Of a DNA stretch of 64,000 nt, positions 26,458 through 36,795 are shown piece after piece. The stretch lies in assembly GCA_964501925.1 (NCBI GenBank), contig CAZCTM010000004.1, positions 54,235 to 118,234 on the forward strand, written 5' to 3'. The notes under the pieces are model-generated. The model was not told where the DNA came from and did no database searches. It was given only the letters and a program-made list of their open reading frames with translations. How positions within the stretch are numbered: the stretch's first letter is position 1; every line of letters starts with the position of its first letter. The stretch comes from CAYLYU01 sp964501925. GTDB lineage: Bacteria; Pseudomonadota; Zetaproteobacteria; Mariprofundales; Mariprofundaceae. The position numbers and the translations under genes were made by a program.

Positions 26458-28485
26458 ATGAATACACCGTTTCTGTATAGTTCTGTCCTTATCTTTGGAG
26501 AGGTGGATCACAACGTCATGAGCGCTCAAAAGTTTCCCCAGGACGCCCCCGTTTCAGGTGAACTCGGTCTGGATGATTCAGCAGGTAGCCTGAACATGGT
26601 CTGGATTGCCATCGCACTTGCGACGGTCTTTTGGTTCTTTGAACCCGTCGTTTATTCCTTTGTGCTTTCGGACGGTTCTTTTATCAGGCACTGGTTGCAG
26701 CCGGATCAGGAACAGGTTCAGATGCGAACGGCCATCGTTGCGCTTCTTCTCCTGTTTGGCATCTACGCACAGGTGATGATCGCTCGTCAAAGGCAGGCCT
26801 ACGAACGCCTTAAAAACAAAAGCAACTTGTTGCGCCTTGTTGTGGATAATGCTCATGATGCCTTCTTTTCCATCGATGCAAAGGGAAAGATCATCGATTG
26901 GAACCCAACCGCAGAGAAAATGTTTGGCTGGTCGAGAGATGAGGCCATGGGCAGGGAACTTGTCAACACCATTATTTCCCCGGGTGACCGCGAGGCGTTC
27001 TCCAAGGAGCTGAAAGCCTTTTCCGGGTCAAGTCAGGCCAGGTTCCTGAACACACAGTATGAAACCTCCCTCTGGCATCGGGAGGGATATGAGTTTCCGG
27101 CGGAGATATCGATCGTTCCCCTTGCCATCGGGAATACCTATATTTTCAATGGCTTTGCCCGTGATATCAGTGAGCGGAAGCTGGCGGAAGAACGGTTGAA
27201 GCATCTGGCCCACCATGACTCCCTTACGGGTCTGCCGAATCGCCAGAGTTTTAACAATCTGCTGTTACAGGAGATCGGTATCGCCCGCCATCATCGGCAG
27301 AGGCTGGCGGTGATGTTTCTGGACCTGGACCATTTCAAGGCCATCAATGATTCGCTGGGGCATGATGCGGGAGATCAGCTGTTGTGCGAGACGGCCAAAC
27401 GACTGCAGGATTGCATTCGGGATTCGGATACGATTGCCCGCATTGGCGGTGATGAGTTTGTTTTCATTCTCCCCAATGTCCACGGCACCGAGGCCCCCAC
27501 GCGTATTTGCAAGCGCATTCTGAACACCCTAACCAGGGCCTTTTACATCAATAATCAGGAATGTTTTGTCGGCGCCAGCATTGGTATCAGCATGTATCCC
27601 GAAGATGGTGATTCGGTGGAGACTCTTGAAAAACACGCCGATATCGCCATGTACCGTGCCAAGGCAGCCGGGAAAAATGGTTTCAAGTTTTACAAACCTG
27701 ATATGAGCAAGTATGTGGTCAAGCGCATGAAAATGGAGCGGGCCTTACGCCATGCGCTTGACCGGGAGCAGTTGCAGGTTCTCTATCAACCCCAGATTGA
27801 GATCGGTACCGGTGAGGTTGCCGGTCTCGAAAGCCTGGTTCGGTGGCAGCATCCGGAGATGGGGACCATCATGCCGGATGAGTTCATCGGGTATGCCGAA
27901 GATAGCGGTCTGATCCTGCCATTGGGTGAATATGTGCTGCGTACGACATGTGAACAGGGCAAGGCATGGCTGGAGGCCGGTCTGCAAAATTTGCAGCTTG
28001 CGGTTAATTTCACACCACGCCAGTTTGCCGACAAGGGTCTGGTACGGATGGTCGAGAAGATTTTGAGTGAGAGCGGTCTTCCCCCGAACCGGCTTGAGGT
28101 GGAAATCACGGAAGGCAGCGCCATGAAAGATGTCGAGAGAAGCCGGAATGTGCTTCATGCGCTTCAGCGCCTTGGTGTCAATGCCGCCATAGATGATTTT
28201 GGTACCGGATTTTCCTCGCTGGGCTATCTGAAGAATTTTCCGATCACGGCCTTGAAGATCGATCGGACATTCATTGCCGGTGTCACGCACGATCAGAAGG
28301 ATGCGGCCATTGTCACAACCATCATTGAAATGGCCCACAATCTGGGTCTTAAGGTCATCGCTGAGGGGGTGGAGACCGATGAGCAACTGGCTTTCTTGCA
28401 GAAACATGGATGTGATGTTGGCCAGGGATACTTGTTCAGTGTTCCCCTGACACCGGAAGAGGTGCCCGATTTTCTTTCCGGTTGA
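26458..28485 (+). CDS. Membrane PAS-GGDEF-EAL protein (cyclic-di-GMP turnover)
   Basis: 675 aa. Two N-terminal transmembrane helices (about 45-70 and 90-108), a PAS domain (about 120-240, LRLVVDNAHDAFFSIDAKGK), a GGDEF domain with intact GGDEF at 330-334, and an EAL domain in which the signature reads ESLVRW (458-463) while DDFGTGFSSL, KIDRTF and EGVET are kept. Both cyclase and phosphodiesterase activities are possible; the EAL-to-ESL change is conservative. ATG 26518 is an alternative start with GAGAGGTGG upstream. Divergent from the corrinoid operon. Confidence 0.9.
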   Translation: MNTPFLYSSVLIFGEVDHNVMSAQKFPQDAPVSGELGLDDSAGSLNMVWIAIALATVFWFFEPVVYSFVLSDGSFIRHWLQPDQEQVQMRTAIVALLLLFGIYAQVMIARQRQAYERLKNKSNLLRLVVDNAHDAFFSIDAKGKIIDWNPTAEKMFGWSRDEAMGRELVNTIISPGDREAFSKELKAFSGSSQARFLNTQYETSLWHREGYEFPAEISIVPLAIGNTYIFNGFARDISERKLAEERLKHLAHHDSLTGLPNRQSFNNLLLQEIGIARHHRQRLAVMFLDLDHFKAINDSLGHDAGDQLLCETAKRLQDCIRDSDTIARIGGDEFVFILPNVHGTEAPTRICKRILNTLTRAFYINNQECFVGASIGISMYPEDGDSVETLEKHADIAMYRAKAAGKNGFKFYKPDMSKYVVKRMKMERALRHALDREQLQVLYQPQIEIGTGEVAGLESLVRWQHPEMGTIMPDEFIGYAEDSGLILPLGEYVLRTTCEQGKAWLEAGLQNLQLAVNFTPRQFADKGLVRMVEKILSESGLPPNRLEVEITEGSAMKDVERSRNVLHALQRLGVNAAIDDFGTGFSSLGYLKNFPITALKIDRTFIAGVTHDQKDAAIVTTIIEMAHNLGLKVIAEGVETDEQLAFLQKHGCDVGQGYLFSVPLTPEEVPDFLSG

Positions 28486-28541
28486 CCTTGACAAGAAAGA
28501 CGTGAGCGGAAGGGAGGGCGATCTTGCCTGAAGGAATTGAT

Positions 28542-29339
28542 ATGAACAGTCTGGCCTCAGATTATCTGCTGCCCTGGGGGATCAATCTGATGTTCGCCCT
28601 CATGATCTTTGTGGTGGGGCGAGTCATTGCCAGGGCACTCATTCAACTGGTCCGGAAGCTGCTGGACAGGGCCGGGATGGATGCCATCCTCGTAAATTTT
28701 ATCAGCAACATTGTCAATGCTCTTCTGCTGCTCTTTATCATCATTGCCGCCCTTGATCAGTTGGGTGTGGATACGACCTCTCTCATTGCAATCCTGGGGG
28801 CTGCTGGACTGGCTGTCGGTCTGTCGCTGCAGGGATCGCTCCAGAATTTTGCGGCCGGTGTCATGCTGATCCTCTTCCGCCCATTCAAGACAGGGGATTT
28901 CATCGAGGCAGGTGGCACAAACGGGATCGTCGAACAAATCAATATTTTCAGTACCACCATGCGAACACCGGACAACATGGAAATTATTGTGCCAAATGGT
29001 GAAATCTATGGTGGAACAATCACCAACTTCTCAGCCAGGGACACGCGGCGCATTGATATGGTGTTTGGTATTGGTTACGGGGATGATCTTCGCAAGGCAA
29101 GGCGAATCATTCAGGGTATTCTGGATGCAGACGACCGTATCCTGAAGGAACCGGCCGCTCAGGTTGTCGTGGCGGAACTGGCCGACAGCAGTGTCAACTT
29201 CAGCGTTCGGCCCTGGGTGAAGAGCGGGGATTTCTGGGCCGTGAAGTGTGATCTGAACGAGCGGATCAAGCTTGCGTTTGATGAAAACAACATCTCCATT
29301 CCGTATCCGCAGATGGACGTACATTTGAACAAGGGTTAA
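28542..29339 (+). CDS. Small-conductance mechanosensitive channel (MscS family)
   Basis: 265 aa. Three transmembrane helices, the pore-lining TM3 (GAAGLAVGLSLQGSLQNFAAG) with the Gly/Ala packing pattern, FRPFKTGDFIEAGG leading into the beta domain, and IPNGE-like VPNGEIYGGTITNFS. It releases solutes on hypo-osmotic shock. ATG 28542 has AAGGA 6 nt upstream; TTG 28524 is a possible longer start. A terminator follows immediately. Confidence 0.93.
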   Translation: MNSLASDYLLPWGINLMFALMIFVVGRVIARALIQLVRKLLDRAGMDAILVNFISNIVNALLLLFIIIAALDQLGVDTTSLIAILGAAGLAVGLSLQGSLQNFAAGVMLILFRPFKTGDFIEAGGTNGIVEQINIFSTTMRTPDNMEIIVPNGEIYGGTITNFSARDTRRIDMVFGIGYGDDLRKARRIIQGILDADDRILKEPAAQVVVAELADSSVNFSVRPWVKSGDFWAVKCDLNERIKLAFDENNISIPYPQMDVHLNKG

Positions 29340-29354
29340 TCATGCCGGGAAGTC

Positions 29355-29381
29355 CGGCCAACGGTTTACTGGCCGTTTTTT
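29355..29381 (+). terminator. Rho-independent terminator after mscS-like gene
   Basis: CGGCCA-ACGGTTTAC-TGGCCG, 6-bp perfect stem, followed by six T; 15 bp after the stop codon. Confidence 0.7.
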
Positions 29382-29411
29382 GCGGACATCGTTTATGGTT
29401 GAAAGTTCTTG

Positions 29412-30266
29412 TCAGGCAAGGTTTTCTGAATAGTAAACAATCGAGTGGTCATGGCAGGGGTCGGTATGACCATCCCTGTCAGTGATGCGCACTGCCTCAC
29501 CGTGATGATCATAACCAAAGATCAGTTCAGGCGGCAGTCTGGTCACCGGATCGTCCCCATTGACATAACGTACGTGTTTTTTGGCCTTGAAGACCTGATG
29601 GATGTGGGAGCCAACCCTGGGTTCACCAAAGGTAACGACTGCCTCGAAGGGGAATCTCATGCCAGCCAGGGTCGCCATGGCCCCCCCAAGGCTGTGCCCC
29701 GTGACCCAGATGGGAATACTGCCGACTGCCGCATCAAGCTCTGGGGAAATCAGGCCCCACAATTTGTTAATTTCACCGAGAAAACCGGAGTGAACCTGCA
29801 CATCATCCGGATGATCAAAACGGGTCTTCTTGAATATCAAGTCAGCCAGAACATCGTTGTTGAGGAAAAGCAGGCTCTTCTGATCAAGAGTCAGCTTATG
29901 AATACACACGATGCGAAACCTGCGAAAGATGCCAAGCCTGCGCTTCTTGGGTAAGACATGATCTTCCAGTGGTTGTGAACCCCGAAATGAAAGGATCGCC
30001 CTGTCATCCCATAACACCATAAATGCCTGGGCCCCGTCCTTTTCGAGGAAAGCGATTCTTTCGGCCTTGAAGGGTTCCATAAGTTCATGAATGGTCGCCT
30101 CGTCGAAGTATGCCAGGTGGGCCATATTGGCCAGCAACCAGGGCAGATTCGATTCCCACAGTTTCCTGTGGTCTGTTTCTCCGCATTCCATCAGAAGAGG
30201 CGTGAATTTCTGGGGGGAAATACGGCCGTGAAGGATTTGCTCATGATGCCCCTCCAGTTGCCTCAC
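29412..30266 (-). CDS. Class 3 lipase (alpha/beta hydrolase)
   Basis: 284 aa. The nucleophile elbow VTGHSLGGAMA has Ser192, RGSQ and VHSGFL are typical Lipase_3 phrases, VTFGEPRVG and VNGDDPVTRLPP supply the catalytic Asp region, and His lies in CHDHSIVYY. No signal peptide is visible, so it may act in the cytoplasm or be exported another way. The start is GTG 30266 with a weak ribosome site; a later ATG (30191) is possible. Function probably neutral lipid or storage lipid hydrolysis, not established. Confidence 0.85.
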   Translation of the reverse strand: MRQLEGHHEQILHGRISPQKFTPLLMECGETDHRKLWESNLPWLLANMAHLAYFDEATIHELMEPFKAERIAFLEKDGAQAFMVLWDDRAILSFRGSQPLEDHVLPKKRRLGIFRRFRIVCIHKLTLDQKSLLFLNNDVLADLIFKKTRFDHPDDVQVHSGFLGEINKLWGLISPELDAAVGSIPIWVTGHSLGGAMATLAGMRFPFEAVVTFGEPRVGSHIHQVFKAKKHVRYVNGDDPVTRLPPELIFGYDHHGEAVRITDRDGHTDPCHDHSIVYYSENLA

Positions 30267-30297
30267 CAGCCGTTCATGGAGTAATGATCCAGTAATC

Positions 30298-30374
30298 TGG
30301 CGCGCGGTACAGGATTCGAACCTGTGACCTCAGCCTTCGGAGGGCTGCGCTCTATCCAGCTGAGCTAACCGCGC
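30298..30374 (-). tRNA. tRNA-Arg (anticodon CCG)
   Basis: The minus strand folds as a complete cloverleaf: acceptor GCGCGGT/ACCGCGC, D arm GCTC-AGCTGGATA-GAGC, anticodon arm CAGCC-CTCCGAA-GGCTG (anticodon CCG, reads CGG), T arm ACAGG-TTCGAAT-CCTGT, discriminator G and an encoded CCA. It lies between smc and the lipase gene. No attachment-site repeat or integrase is visible beside it. Confidence 0.97.
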
Positions 30375-30426
30375 GTGAGGTTCGCGGCAAGCATAGAAAT
30401 GCAGCGCAATTTAGGCAATGCCTGAA

Positions 30427-33400
30427 CTAGCGATCGAGTTCCACACCGACGATTCGTGATACACCCGGTTCCGGCATGGAAACACCGATCAGGTGGTCGG
30501 CGAGCTGCATACTGATCTTGTTATGAGTCACATTGATAAACTGAACATCGGTTGCCAGCTCACGCATCAGTTCTCCAAAGCGGCCGACATTGGCATCGTC
30601 GAGCGGGGCATCCACCTCGTCCAGAATACAGAATGGTGCCGGTTTCATGCGGAAAATGGAGAAAACCAGGGCGACAGCCGTGAGCGCCTTTTCACCTCCC
30701 GAAAGCAGACTCACATCCTGGAGACGCTTGCCGGGGGGTTGAGCGACGACCTCCACGCCGGCCGAAAGCAGATCGTCAGAGCTCAATTGCAGTTCTGCCC
30801 GTCCACCTCCGAACAGACGCGGAAAGGTTTCCCTGAAGATGGCGTTGGTGCGTTCGAAGGCTTGCTGGAAACGTTGCCTGGTTGTTCGGTCAATGCGGCT
30901 GATGGTATCCGCGAGTGTTTGCAGGCTTGCTTCAAGGTCGGCGGACTGCGCCGCCAGAAATGACTCGCGTTCAGAAGCCTGCTGGAATTCCTCAATCGCC
31001 AGCAGATTGACCGGACCGAATCTGGAAAGACGTTCCTCGAGCTTCCCGGCATGCTCCATCACTTCATCCGCATCGGGGATTTCTTCCATGGACTCCAGAC
31101 GTTGAACAAGTTCTCCGGCTTCCATGTTGCATTGTCTGAGGATGTCGGCAGACAGATCTTCCAGGCGGGTTTGCTCCGCCGTCAGACGAACCTGTATCTG
31201 TTGGCTGTGCATGCCTGCCTGTTTGAGTTTTTGACGTGATTTTTGCTGGCGCTGTTCGGTATCCCAGAGTATCTGCTGCAAACGGCTGCCAACCTGGCGT
31301 TTTTCATTCAGGTTGAGGTAGGCATCATCAACCTCTTCCGCTGCCTTGCTCAGGGCATCGTCAAGATCCTGGTCCTCATCGTTTGCGGTCAACTCTTCCA
31401 GAACCTGTTTGAGATGTTGTTCATCCACGGAGATCTGGGCCCAAAGCCTTTTCCGCTCTTCAGCCAGTTGCTCCATATCCTGCCGGATGGAGGCATGGGC
31501 CTGCCGTCGCAGTGCGAGCTCCTGACTGGTTGCCGCCAGGCTGGCACGCTCCCTGGCCAGGATCTGTTCGGCGGTCTGGCGCTTCCGGGTAAGATCCTCC
31601 AGCTCCATCTCGGCTACGACAAGGGATTCGGTATCGAATTCCTCCAGGCCGGCCAGGATGCCTTGAGCCTCCTTTTCATCTTCCACAAGTTCATTGTATT
31701 CGCTTTGCAGTCTCTCCCGTAATGCCAGCATGTCGGCCAGAGAGGCTCGCAGCCGCACAACATCGGCTTCTGATTCTGACAACTGGCCCCTGGCTTCAAT
31801 GGCGGTCAGTTGGGCCTTTTCCCACAATTGTTGCTGTCTTGACTGATTTTCCGCTGCCTCCAGGAGTTCCCGTTCGGAACGTTCAACCTGTCTGCTGGCC
31901 TTGCCAAGCTCCTGCTCCAGGCTTTGCAGTTGTCGTTTCAGCTTCAACTTGTGGGCTGTGTTCTGTTTCGAAGGGGGGATCAGCCAGCCGTCCCGACCCA
32001 GCAGCCAGCCATCCCTGCTGACCACACATTGGCATTGCGGCTGCTTCTTCAGCAAGGCAGGCGCATCGATGATGTTATCGACTACGGCCACGTTGCAGAA
32101 AAGCCGGTACAATGGATGGGATTCATCCAGATCCATGGTGTCTGCCAGGCTCATGTTGACCGGTGGGCTTGAGTTTCCCATGAAAATGGCAACAGGTGCC
32201 TCCGCAATCTCGGGTGCCAGTGAAGCCAGGGCTGTGGAAGGTGCCTCACCAGCCCAGATGGCATCCGCCGATTCGCCCTTTAGCACCGCGGCGACAGCGA
32301 GATCGAACCCGGCCGGCACCTGGAGCTCTTCATCCACCCAGAGAAGTCCCCTGTTGCGAAACAGCTGCCGAAGCTCCTCCTCGATATCGCTGCTGTTCAG
32401 CCGGGCGGACAACTCCTGAATTTCCCCTGCGAGATAACGCGCCCTACCTTTATCCTGCTCAAGCTGGATCTCCAGAACGTCCCTGCGTTTGCGGCTCTCT
32501 TCCAGGATGGCCAGCTGGTTTTTTCGATGGGTCTCCGCATGTTCCCAGTTCCGCCTGGCCTGTCGCACCTGCTCTTCGAGATGAGCAAGCTGTTCCTCCA
32601 TTTCGGAGATTTGCCGGAACAGCTGATTCTGCTGTTCACGGATGGATTGCTTGCGGGCGATCAGGCGGTTGAGGGCTGTTTCCGCGAAGCTGTGACGCTT
32701 TTCGATGGACTGGGACTCATTTTTCAGTCTCTCGAATCTTGCCAGAGCCTGATCACGAGAATTTCCAAGGTTTTGATATTCCTCCAGCGCGGTTGAGACC
32801 TTCTCCTCCATATCATGGAGGTCATGCTCAAGCTGACTTGCATCAAATTCCTCAAGTTGACCGGACAGGTGGTCGTGCTCTTTGGTCACCTGTCTGATCC
32901 GCTCCCGATTTTCAGCCAGTCGCTGTTCCAGATTCTTCCGACGCTCTGCGAGCAGACGGCGATGTCCGGCCTGCTGTTCAATCTGTCTCTGAATCTCGGC
33001 CTGGCGTAGCTCCGCAGCACGAACCGCATCCTGGGCGGCCTGGATTTCAGCTTCGTAACGAATCATTTCCTGCCGTTTCTCATTCAGCTCGCGTTCAATG
33101 GCTGTCTGTTCCTGGGCGGCTTGGGCTTCCACGAGCCTGGCCTTTTCGAGTTCCCTCTCGATTTGACGGCAGCTTTCACTTATCTGTCGGTAACGAAGCC
33201 CAAGGCTCGTGGATTTCAACGCTTGCCACTCCTCCTGCAAGGCCTTGAAACGTTCTGCCCTGGATGCCTGTTGCCGAAGGCTGCGGCACTGGGATCGAAC
33301 TTCTTCAAGAAGGTCCATGACGCGTTCCAGATTTTGTCTCGTGGCATCCATTTTTCGTTCGGTTTCACGACGCCGGGTGCGGTACTTCATGATGCCAGCC

Positions 33401-33900
33401 GCCTCCTCCAGCATGAGCCGGCGCTCCTCCGGTTTGGCGGTAATCATGCGCGCGATCGAACCCTGTTCCACAACGGCGTAGGCATAGCTGGAAATGCCGG
33501 TGTCGAGAAACAGATCGATAACATCCTTCAGGCGAACCATCTTGCCATTGATGTAGGCATCCGATCCCGACTCCCGGCTCATTCTTCTGCGCACACTGAT
33601 CTCTTCCAGTTCGTGATAGGGAGAGGGAAGCTGGCCGGGCCGGATGGCAAAGGTCAGCTCGACATCACAGAGGGAGACAGGCGGGCGGGTTTCCGATCCC
33701 TGAAAGATCAGGTCATCCATGACACTGCCGCGAAGCTGCTTGGCGGAATGCTCGCCAAGGACCCAGCGTATGGCGTCAATGATATTGGACTTGCCACAGC
33801 CGTTGGGACCGACCACGGCGGTGATACCATCGCCGAGTTCAATCCTGGTCGGGTCCACAAAGGATTTGAAGCCGGCCATCTCGATGCGTTTCAGTCGCAT
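30427..33900 (-). CDS. smc: Chromosome segregation protein SMC
   Basis: 1157 aa, standard length. N-terminal Walker A GPNGCGKSN (31-39), two long coiled coils (about 165-500 and 650-1000) separated by a hinge (about 510-630), and the C-terminal signature LSGGEKALTAVALVFSIF with Walker B FCILDEVDAPLDDANVGRF. It compacts and organises chromosomes. A true SMC rather than MukB argues against an enteric host. Overlaps the upstream permease gene by 10 bp. No scpA/scpB in the window. Confidence 0.97.
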   Translation of the reverse strand: MRLKRIEMAGFKSFVDPTRIELGDGITAVVGPNGCGKSNIIDAIRWVLGEHSAKQLRGSVMDDLIFQGSETRPPVSLCDVELTFAIRPGQLPSPYHELEEISVRRRMSRESGSDAYINGKMVRLKDVIDLFLDTGISSYAYAVVEQGSIARMITAKPEERRLMLEEAAGIMKYRTRRRETERKMDATRQNLERVMDLLEEVRSQCRSLRQQASRAERFKALQEEWQALKSTSLGLRYRQISESCRQIERELEKARLVEAQAAQEQTAIERELNEKRQEMIRYEAEIQAAQDAVRAAELRQAEIQRQIEQQAGHRRLLAERRKNLEQRLAENRERIRQVTKEHDHLSGQLEEFDASQLEHDLHDMEEKVSTALEEYQNLGNSRDQALARFERLKNESQSIEKRHSFAETALNRLIARKQSIREQQNQLFRQISEMEEQLAHLEEQVRQARRNWEHAETHRKNQLAILEESRKRRDVLEIQLEQDKGRARYLAGEIQELSARLNSSDIEEELRQLFRNRGLLWVDEELQVPAGFDLAVAAVLKGESADAIWAGEAPSTALASLAPEIAEAPVAIFMGNSSPPVNMSLADTMDLDESHPLYRLFCNVAVVDNIIDAPALLKKQPQCQCVVSRDGWLLGRDGWLIPPSKQNTAHKLKLKRQLQSLEQELGKASRQVERSERELLEAAENQSRQQQLWEKAQLTAIEARGQLSESEADVVRLRASLADMLALRERLQSEYNELVEDEKEAQGILAGLEEFDTESLVVAEMELEDLTRKRQTAEQILARERASLAATSQELALRRQAHASIRQDMEQLAEERKRLWAQISVDEQHLKQVLEELTANDEDQDLDDALSKAAEEVDDAYLNLNEKRQVGSRLQQILWDTEQRQQKSRQKLKQAGMHSQQIQVRLTAEQTRLEDLSADILRQCNMEAGELVQRLESMEEIPDADEVMEHAGKLEERLSRFGPVNLLAIEEFQQASERESFLAAQSADLEASLQTLADTISRIDRTTRQRFQQAFERTNAIFRETFPRLFGGGRAELQLSSDDLLSAGVEVVAQPPGKRLQDVSLLSGGEKALTAVALVFSIFRMKPAPFCILDEVDAPLDDANVGRFGELMRELATDVQFINVTHNKISMQLADHLIGVSMPEPGVSRIVGVELDR

Positions 33901-34577
33901 GTATACCTTCTTTGCTGCCAGAGTAACAGGTAATGCGTGCTCACACAGGCCGTAAATGTTGATGCGACGATCATGTAAAGCACAACCAGTTGTGCGCTGG
34001 CTGCCTCAAGAGGGGCTGCGCCGGCCAGCAGCATCCCGACAAAGATGCCCGGCAGATGAACGAGACCCACGACACGGAGGGTATCTATGGGGGGGATCAG
34101 GGCCCCCCGGATGCTTGACGTCGTATCCTGGCCGCTATCAATGCGGTCCAGCATCAGGGATACCGTGTTCATGGCATTGGCCACAACCATGCTGGCAAGC
34201 GGAATAAGAGCGCGTGTTTCATGACCAATGGCTCCGGTGAGAACCAGCCAGGGGAGGGTGAACACGCAGGCACATACAAGACCCCCCGTTGCCGAACGCC
34301 ATGCCAGTGCTGTTGATGAATAGTGGCCGGCACTGACACGGGCGGCGATCAGGCATAGCAGAAAGATGATGCCAGCCTGCGCCGCCACATGATTGATACC
34401 GAAGATCAGGTCCAATATGGAGGCGACAACCAGCAGTTGCAGAAGGCCCCGCAGTGAACCACCAAGCATGCGCCTGCTCACACCCAGTTTTTCCTTCCAG
34501 CTCCACAGTGATGTCAGTGCTATCAGTAACCAGGCAGCCATAAGACCTGAGAGTATATCCGGATCCGGCAGGTTCAT
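33891..34577 (-). CDS. FetB-like ABC permease (UPF0014)
   Basis: 228 aa, about six transmembrane helices. VSRRMLGGSLRGLLQLLVVA near the N-terminus and GALIPPIDTLRVVGLVHLPGIFVGMLLAGA are the UPF0014 signatures. In E. coli FetAB exports iron; here no FetA-type ATPase gene adjoins it, so the partner must be elsewhere or absent. Its 3' end overlaps the smc start by 10 bp, which implies co-expression. Confidence 0.82.
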   Translation of the reverse strand: MNLPDPDILSGLMAAWLLIALTSLWSWKEKLGVSRRMLGGSLRGLLQLLVVASILDLIFGINHVAAQAGIIFLLCLIAARVSAGHYSSTALAWRSATGGLVCACVFTLPWLVLTGAIGHETRALIPLASMVVANAMNTVSLMLDRIDSGQDTTSSIRGALIPPIDTLRVVGLVHLPGIFVGMLLAGAAPLEAASAQLVVLYMIVASTFTACVSTHYLLLWQQRRYTCD

Positions 34578-34692
34578 GTGGAAACACTTGCCTCGGGACG
34601 GTAATTAGGATTCCCTAATACAAACAAGTTTACTGGACCTGGGATGAGTCACAAGCATGAGTTTTGCTCGTGAGCCGCAAGAGAGGGTTTGC

Positions 34693-36795
34693 TCACGTAC
34701 CACCTTTTTTCGTTCCGATATCCCCCAGTTTCGAGAAGTCCGCGACGCGCAGCAACAGTTGACGCAGGTTGCTCAGCAGTGCCAGACGATTGTTGCGGAT
34801 GGCCTCGTCATCCACCATGACCATGACATCGGTAAAGAACCTGTCCACCGGTCCCCGAAGTCCGGCAAGAAGATCAAGCTCCCTTTCGATATTGTTTAGG
34901 GGGAGTGCGGCCTCCACAGCCTTCATCGAGGCAAAAAAGGATTTCTCGGTTTCGTATTCAAACAGGGTGATGGTTACCTGCTGTGGGCTTGCATCCTTCT
35001 TTTTCAGGATATTGTTTGTGCGCTTGTGCACTTCGGCTACTGCCTGACCCGTTTCTGTCCGGAAAAACTCCAACAGTTTGCGTGCCCTGGCAAGGATTTG
35101 GTAAAGCGGCCGGTCCTGACTCGAGCCAAGTGCCGCCTCAATGGCCTGACGGGAATATGATGCCCCCCAGTTCATTCCCAGCAGACGTTCAGTGATAAAA
35201 TCAAAAACCTTTTGTTTTGTCTCTGTCGATATGGAGATGGTAATCCGTTGCTGATTCCATTGTTTGGCGGATTCTTCGATAACCTCCTTCAGACTCATTT
35301 CAACCGGCTGAAATTTTGGCGCCTCGGATGAGGCGGCCTCCACTGTGGACATCAACTCAATGAGGTGAATGGCGGCCCTGCGCAGGGCGAAAGGATCGGC
35401 GCTTGCCGTAGGAATACGCCCGATGTGAAAATACCCAAGAAGTTTATCGATATTCTCGGCGATGGCGATGGCGCGCGACTCCGGGTTGCTCCTGCCGGTG
35501 TAATGATGCTCGATTGCCCTGGCCACCTCTTCCCTCTCACCGTCCATACGCGCGTAGACGCCACCCATGTATCCCTGCAGTTCCGGAAACTCACCCACAA
35601 TTCCGGTGGTCAGATCCGACTTGCAAAGGTATGCCGCCCGCTGGGCGATTTCAGGATCAGCTCCCATACGGTGGGCATTGTCCAGGACAAAACCACGCAG
35701 ACGCCGCACCTGATCGCCGACCATGCCCAGACCTTCCTGAAAGACCACCCCATTGAGTTTTTCCACCCGGTTCTCAAGGGGCTCTTTGGGATCACGATCA
35801 AAATAGAAGGCGGCATCGGCAAGCCTGGCATTGACCACGCGCGCATTGCCACTTGCGACCTGCGCCGGATCATCGGATTCGATATTGGCGATAGCATAGA
35901 ACTGATTTGACAGTGTTTTTTCACCCTTCTCGTAGGCTCTGAAACAGCGCTGATGTTTCTTGAGCACCACACGAATGACCTCTGAAGGCAGACGCAGATA
36001 ATCCGGCTCAAAACTGCAAGGGACGGGAACCGGCCATTCGGTCAGATCGGTTACCTCTTCCAGCAACTCATCGTCATCGACATAACCCGTTTCAGCCATC
36101 TTCAGACGAATGTGCTGCTTCCTTTCTTCGCGGTCAGCCATAACAAACTGCTTGTTCAGCCATCCGAAGGGGTCATCGGCAGGAATTTCACCCGCTGAAC
36201 CCATGATCCGATGGCCATAACTGACCCTGCCACTCTCTACTCCGGCGTACGTGAAATGGATAATCTCATCTCCCAGCAGGGCCACAATCCAGCGGACGGG
36301 TCGGATAAAGGAGTCATCTCGCGCGCCACCGTCACACCATTTCATCCGCTTGGGGGAGGGGATCTTGCGCAGAAGATCCGGCATGGCCTCTGCCAGAATG
36401 TCGGCAACGGGTTTGCCCCTGACAACCTTCACGGCCCTGAGATAGCGCCCCTTGTTATCTCCCCGATCTTCCAGGGTGCAATCATCCAGGGTTATGCCAA
36501 GCTTTCTGGCAAAGCCTTCCGCTGCTTTGGTCGGGGCTCCATGGGAGTCATATGCAATTCTTTCCGGCGGGCCCCAGATGGTCTCCGTGTGATCCGGCTG
36601 CATGACCGGACAGGAAACCGCGTGAAAAAGCAGTCGCCGGGGTGTTACACCGAGACGGACACCTTCCAGTGTCACATTGGCGCTGGAAAGCAATCCGAGA
36701 ATCGCGTCCATCATGGCTTCGCCCATGCGGGGAGCTACGCCGGCGGGGATTTCCTCGGTGCCGATCTCAATCAAGAGGGGTTTTGGGCTGCTCAT
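34693..36795 (-). CDS. glyS: Glycine-tRNA ligase beta subunit
   Basis: 700 aa, standard for the alpha2-beta2 enzyme. Opens [18 protein letters not shown], continues with [29 protein letters not shown] and DAAFYFDRD, and ends with an anticodon-binding domain ([25 protein letters not shown]). It binds tRNA-Gly and completes aminoacylation with GlyQ. Overlaps glyQ by 4 bp. The 115-bp gap downstream (34578-34692) holds a 7-bp inverted repeat (34669-34675/34691-34697) without a T run. Confidence 0.97.
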   Translation of the reverse strand: MSSPKPLLIEIGTEEIPAGVAPRMGEAMMDAILGLLSSANVTLEGVRLGVTPRRLLFHAVSCPVMQPDHTETIWGPPERIAYDSHGAPTKAAEGFARKLGITLDDCTLEDRGDNKGRYLRAVKVVRGKPVADILAEAMPDLLRKIPSPKRMKWCDGGARDDSFIRPVRWIVALLGDEIIHFTYAGVESGRVSYGHRIMGSAGEIPADDPFGWLNKQFVMADREERKQHIRLKMAETGYVDDDELLEEVTDLTEWPVPVPCSFEPDYLRLPSEVIRVVLKKHQRCFRAYEKGEKTLSNQFYAIANIESDDPAQVASGNARVVNARLADAAFYFDRDPKEPLENRVEKLNGVVFQEGLGMVGDQVRRLRGFVLDNAHRMGADPEIAQRAAYLCKSDLTTGIVGEFPELQGYMGGVYARMDGEREEVARAIEHHYTGRSNPESRAIAIAENIDKLLGYFHIGRIPTASADPFALRRAAIHLIELMSTVEAASSEAPKFQPVEMSLKEVIEESAKQWNQQRITISISTETKQKVFDFITERLLGMNWGASYSRQAIEAALGSSQDRPLYQILARARKLLEFFRTETGQAVAEVHKRTNNILKKKDASPQQVTITLFEYETEKSFFASMKAVEAALPLNNIERELDLLAGLRGPVDRFFTDVMVMVDDEAIRNNRLALLSNLRQLLLRVADFSKLGDIGTKKGGT

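Noticed and set aside
30298..30374. tRNA-Arg as an integration site for a mobile island
   Set aside because: Neighbouring DNA is ordinary chromosome (smc, lipase); no integrase or repeated tRNA 3' end seen.
34669..34697. 7-bp inverted repeat CGTGAGC/GCTCACG after glyS
   Set aside because: Overlaps the glyS stop and lacks a T run on either strand, so not called as a terminator.
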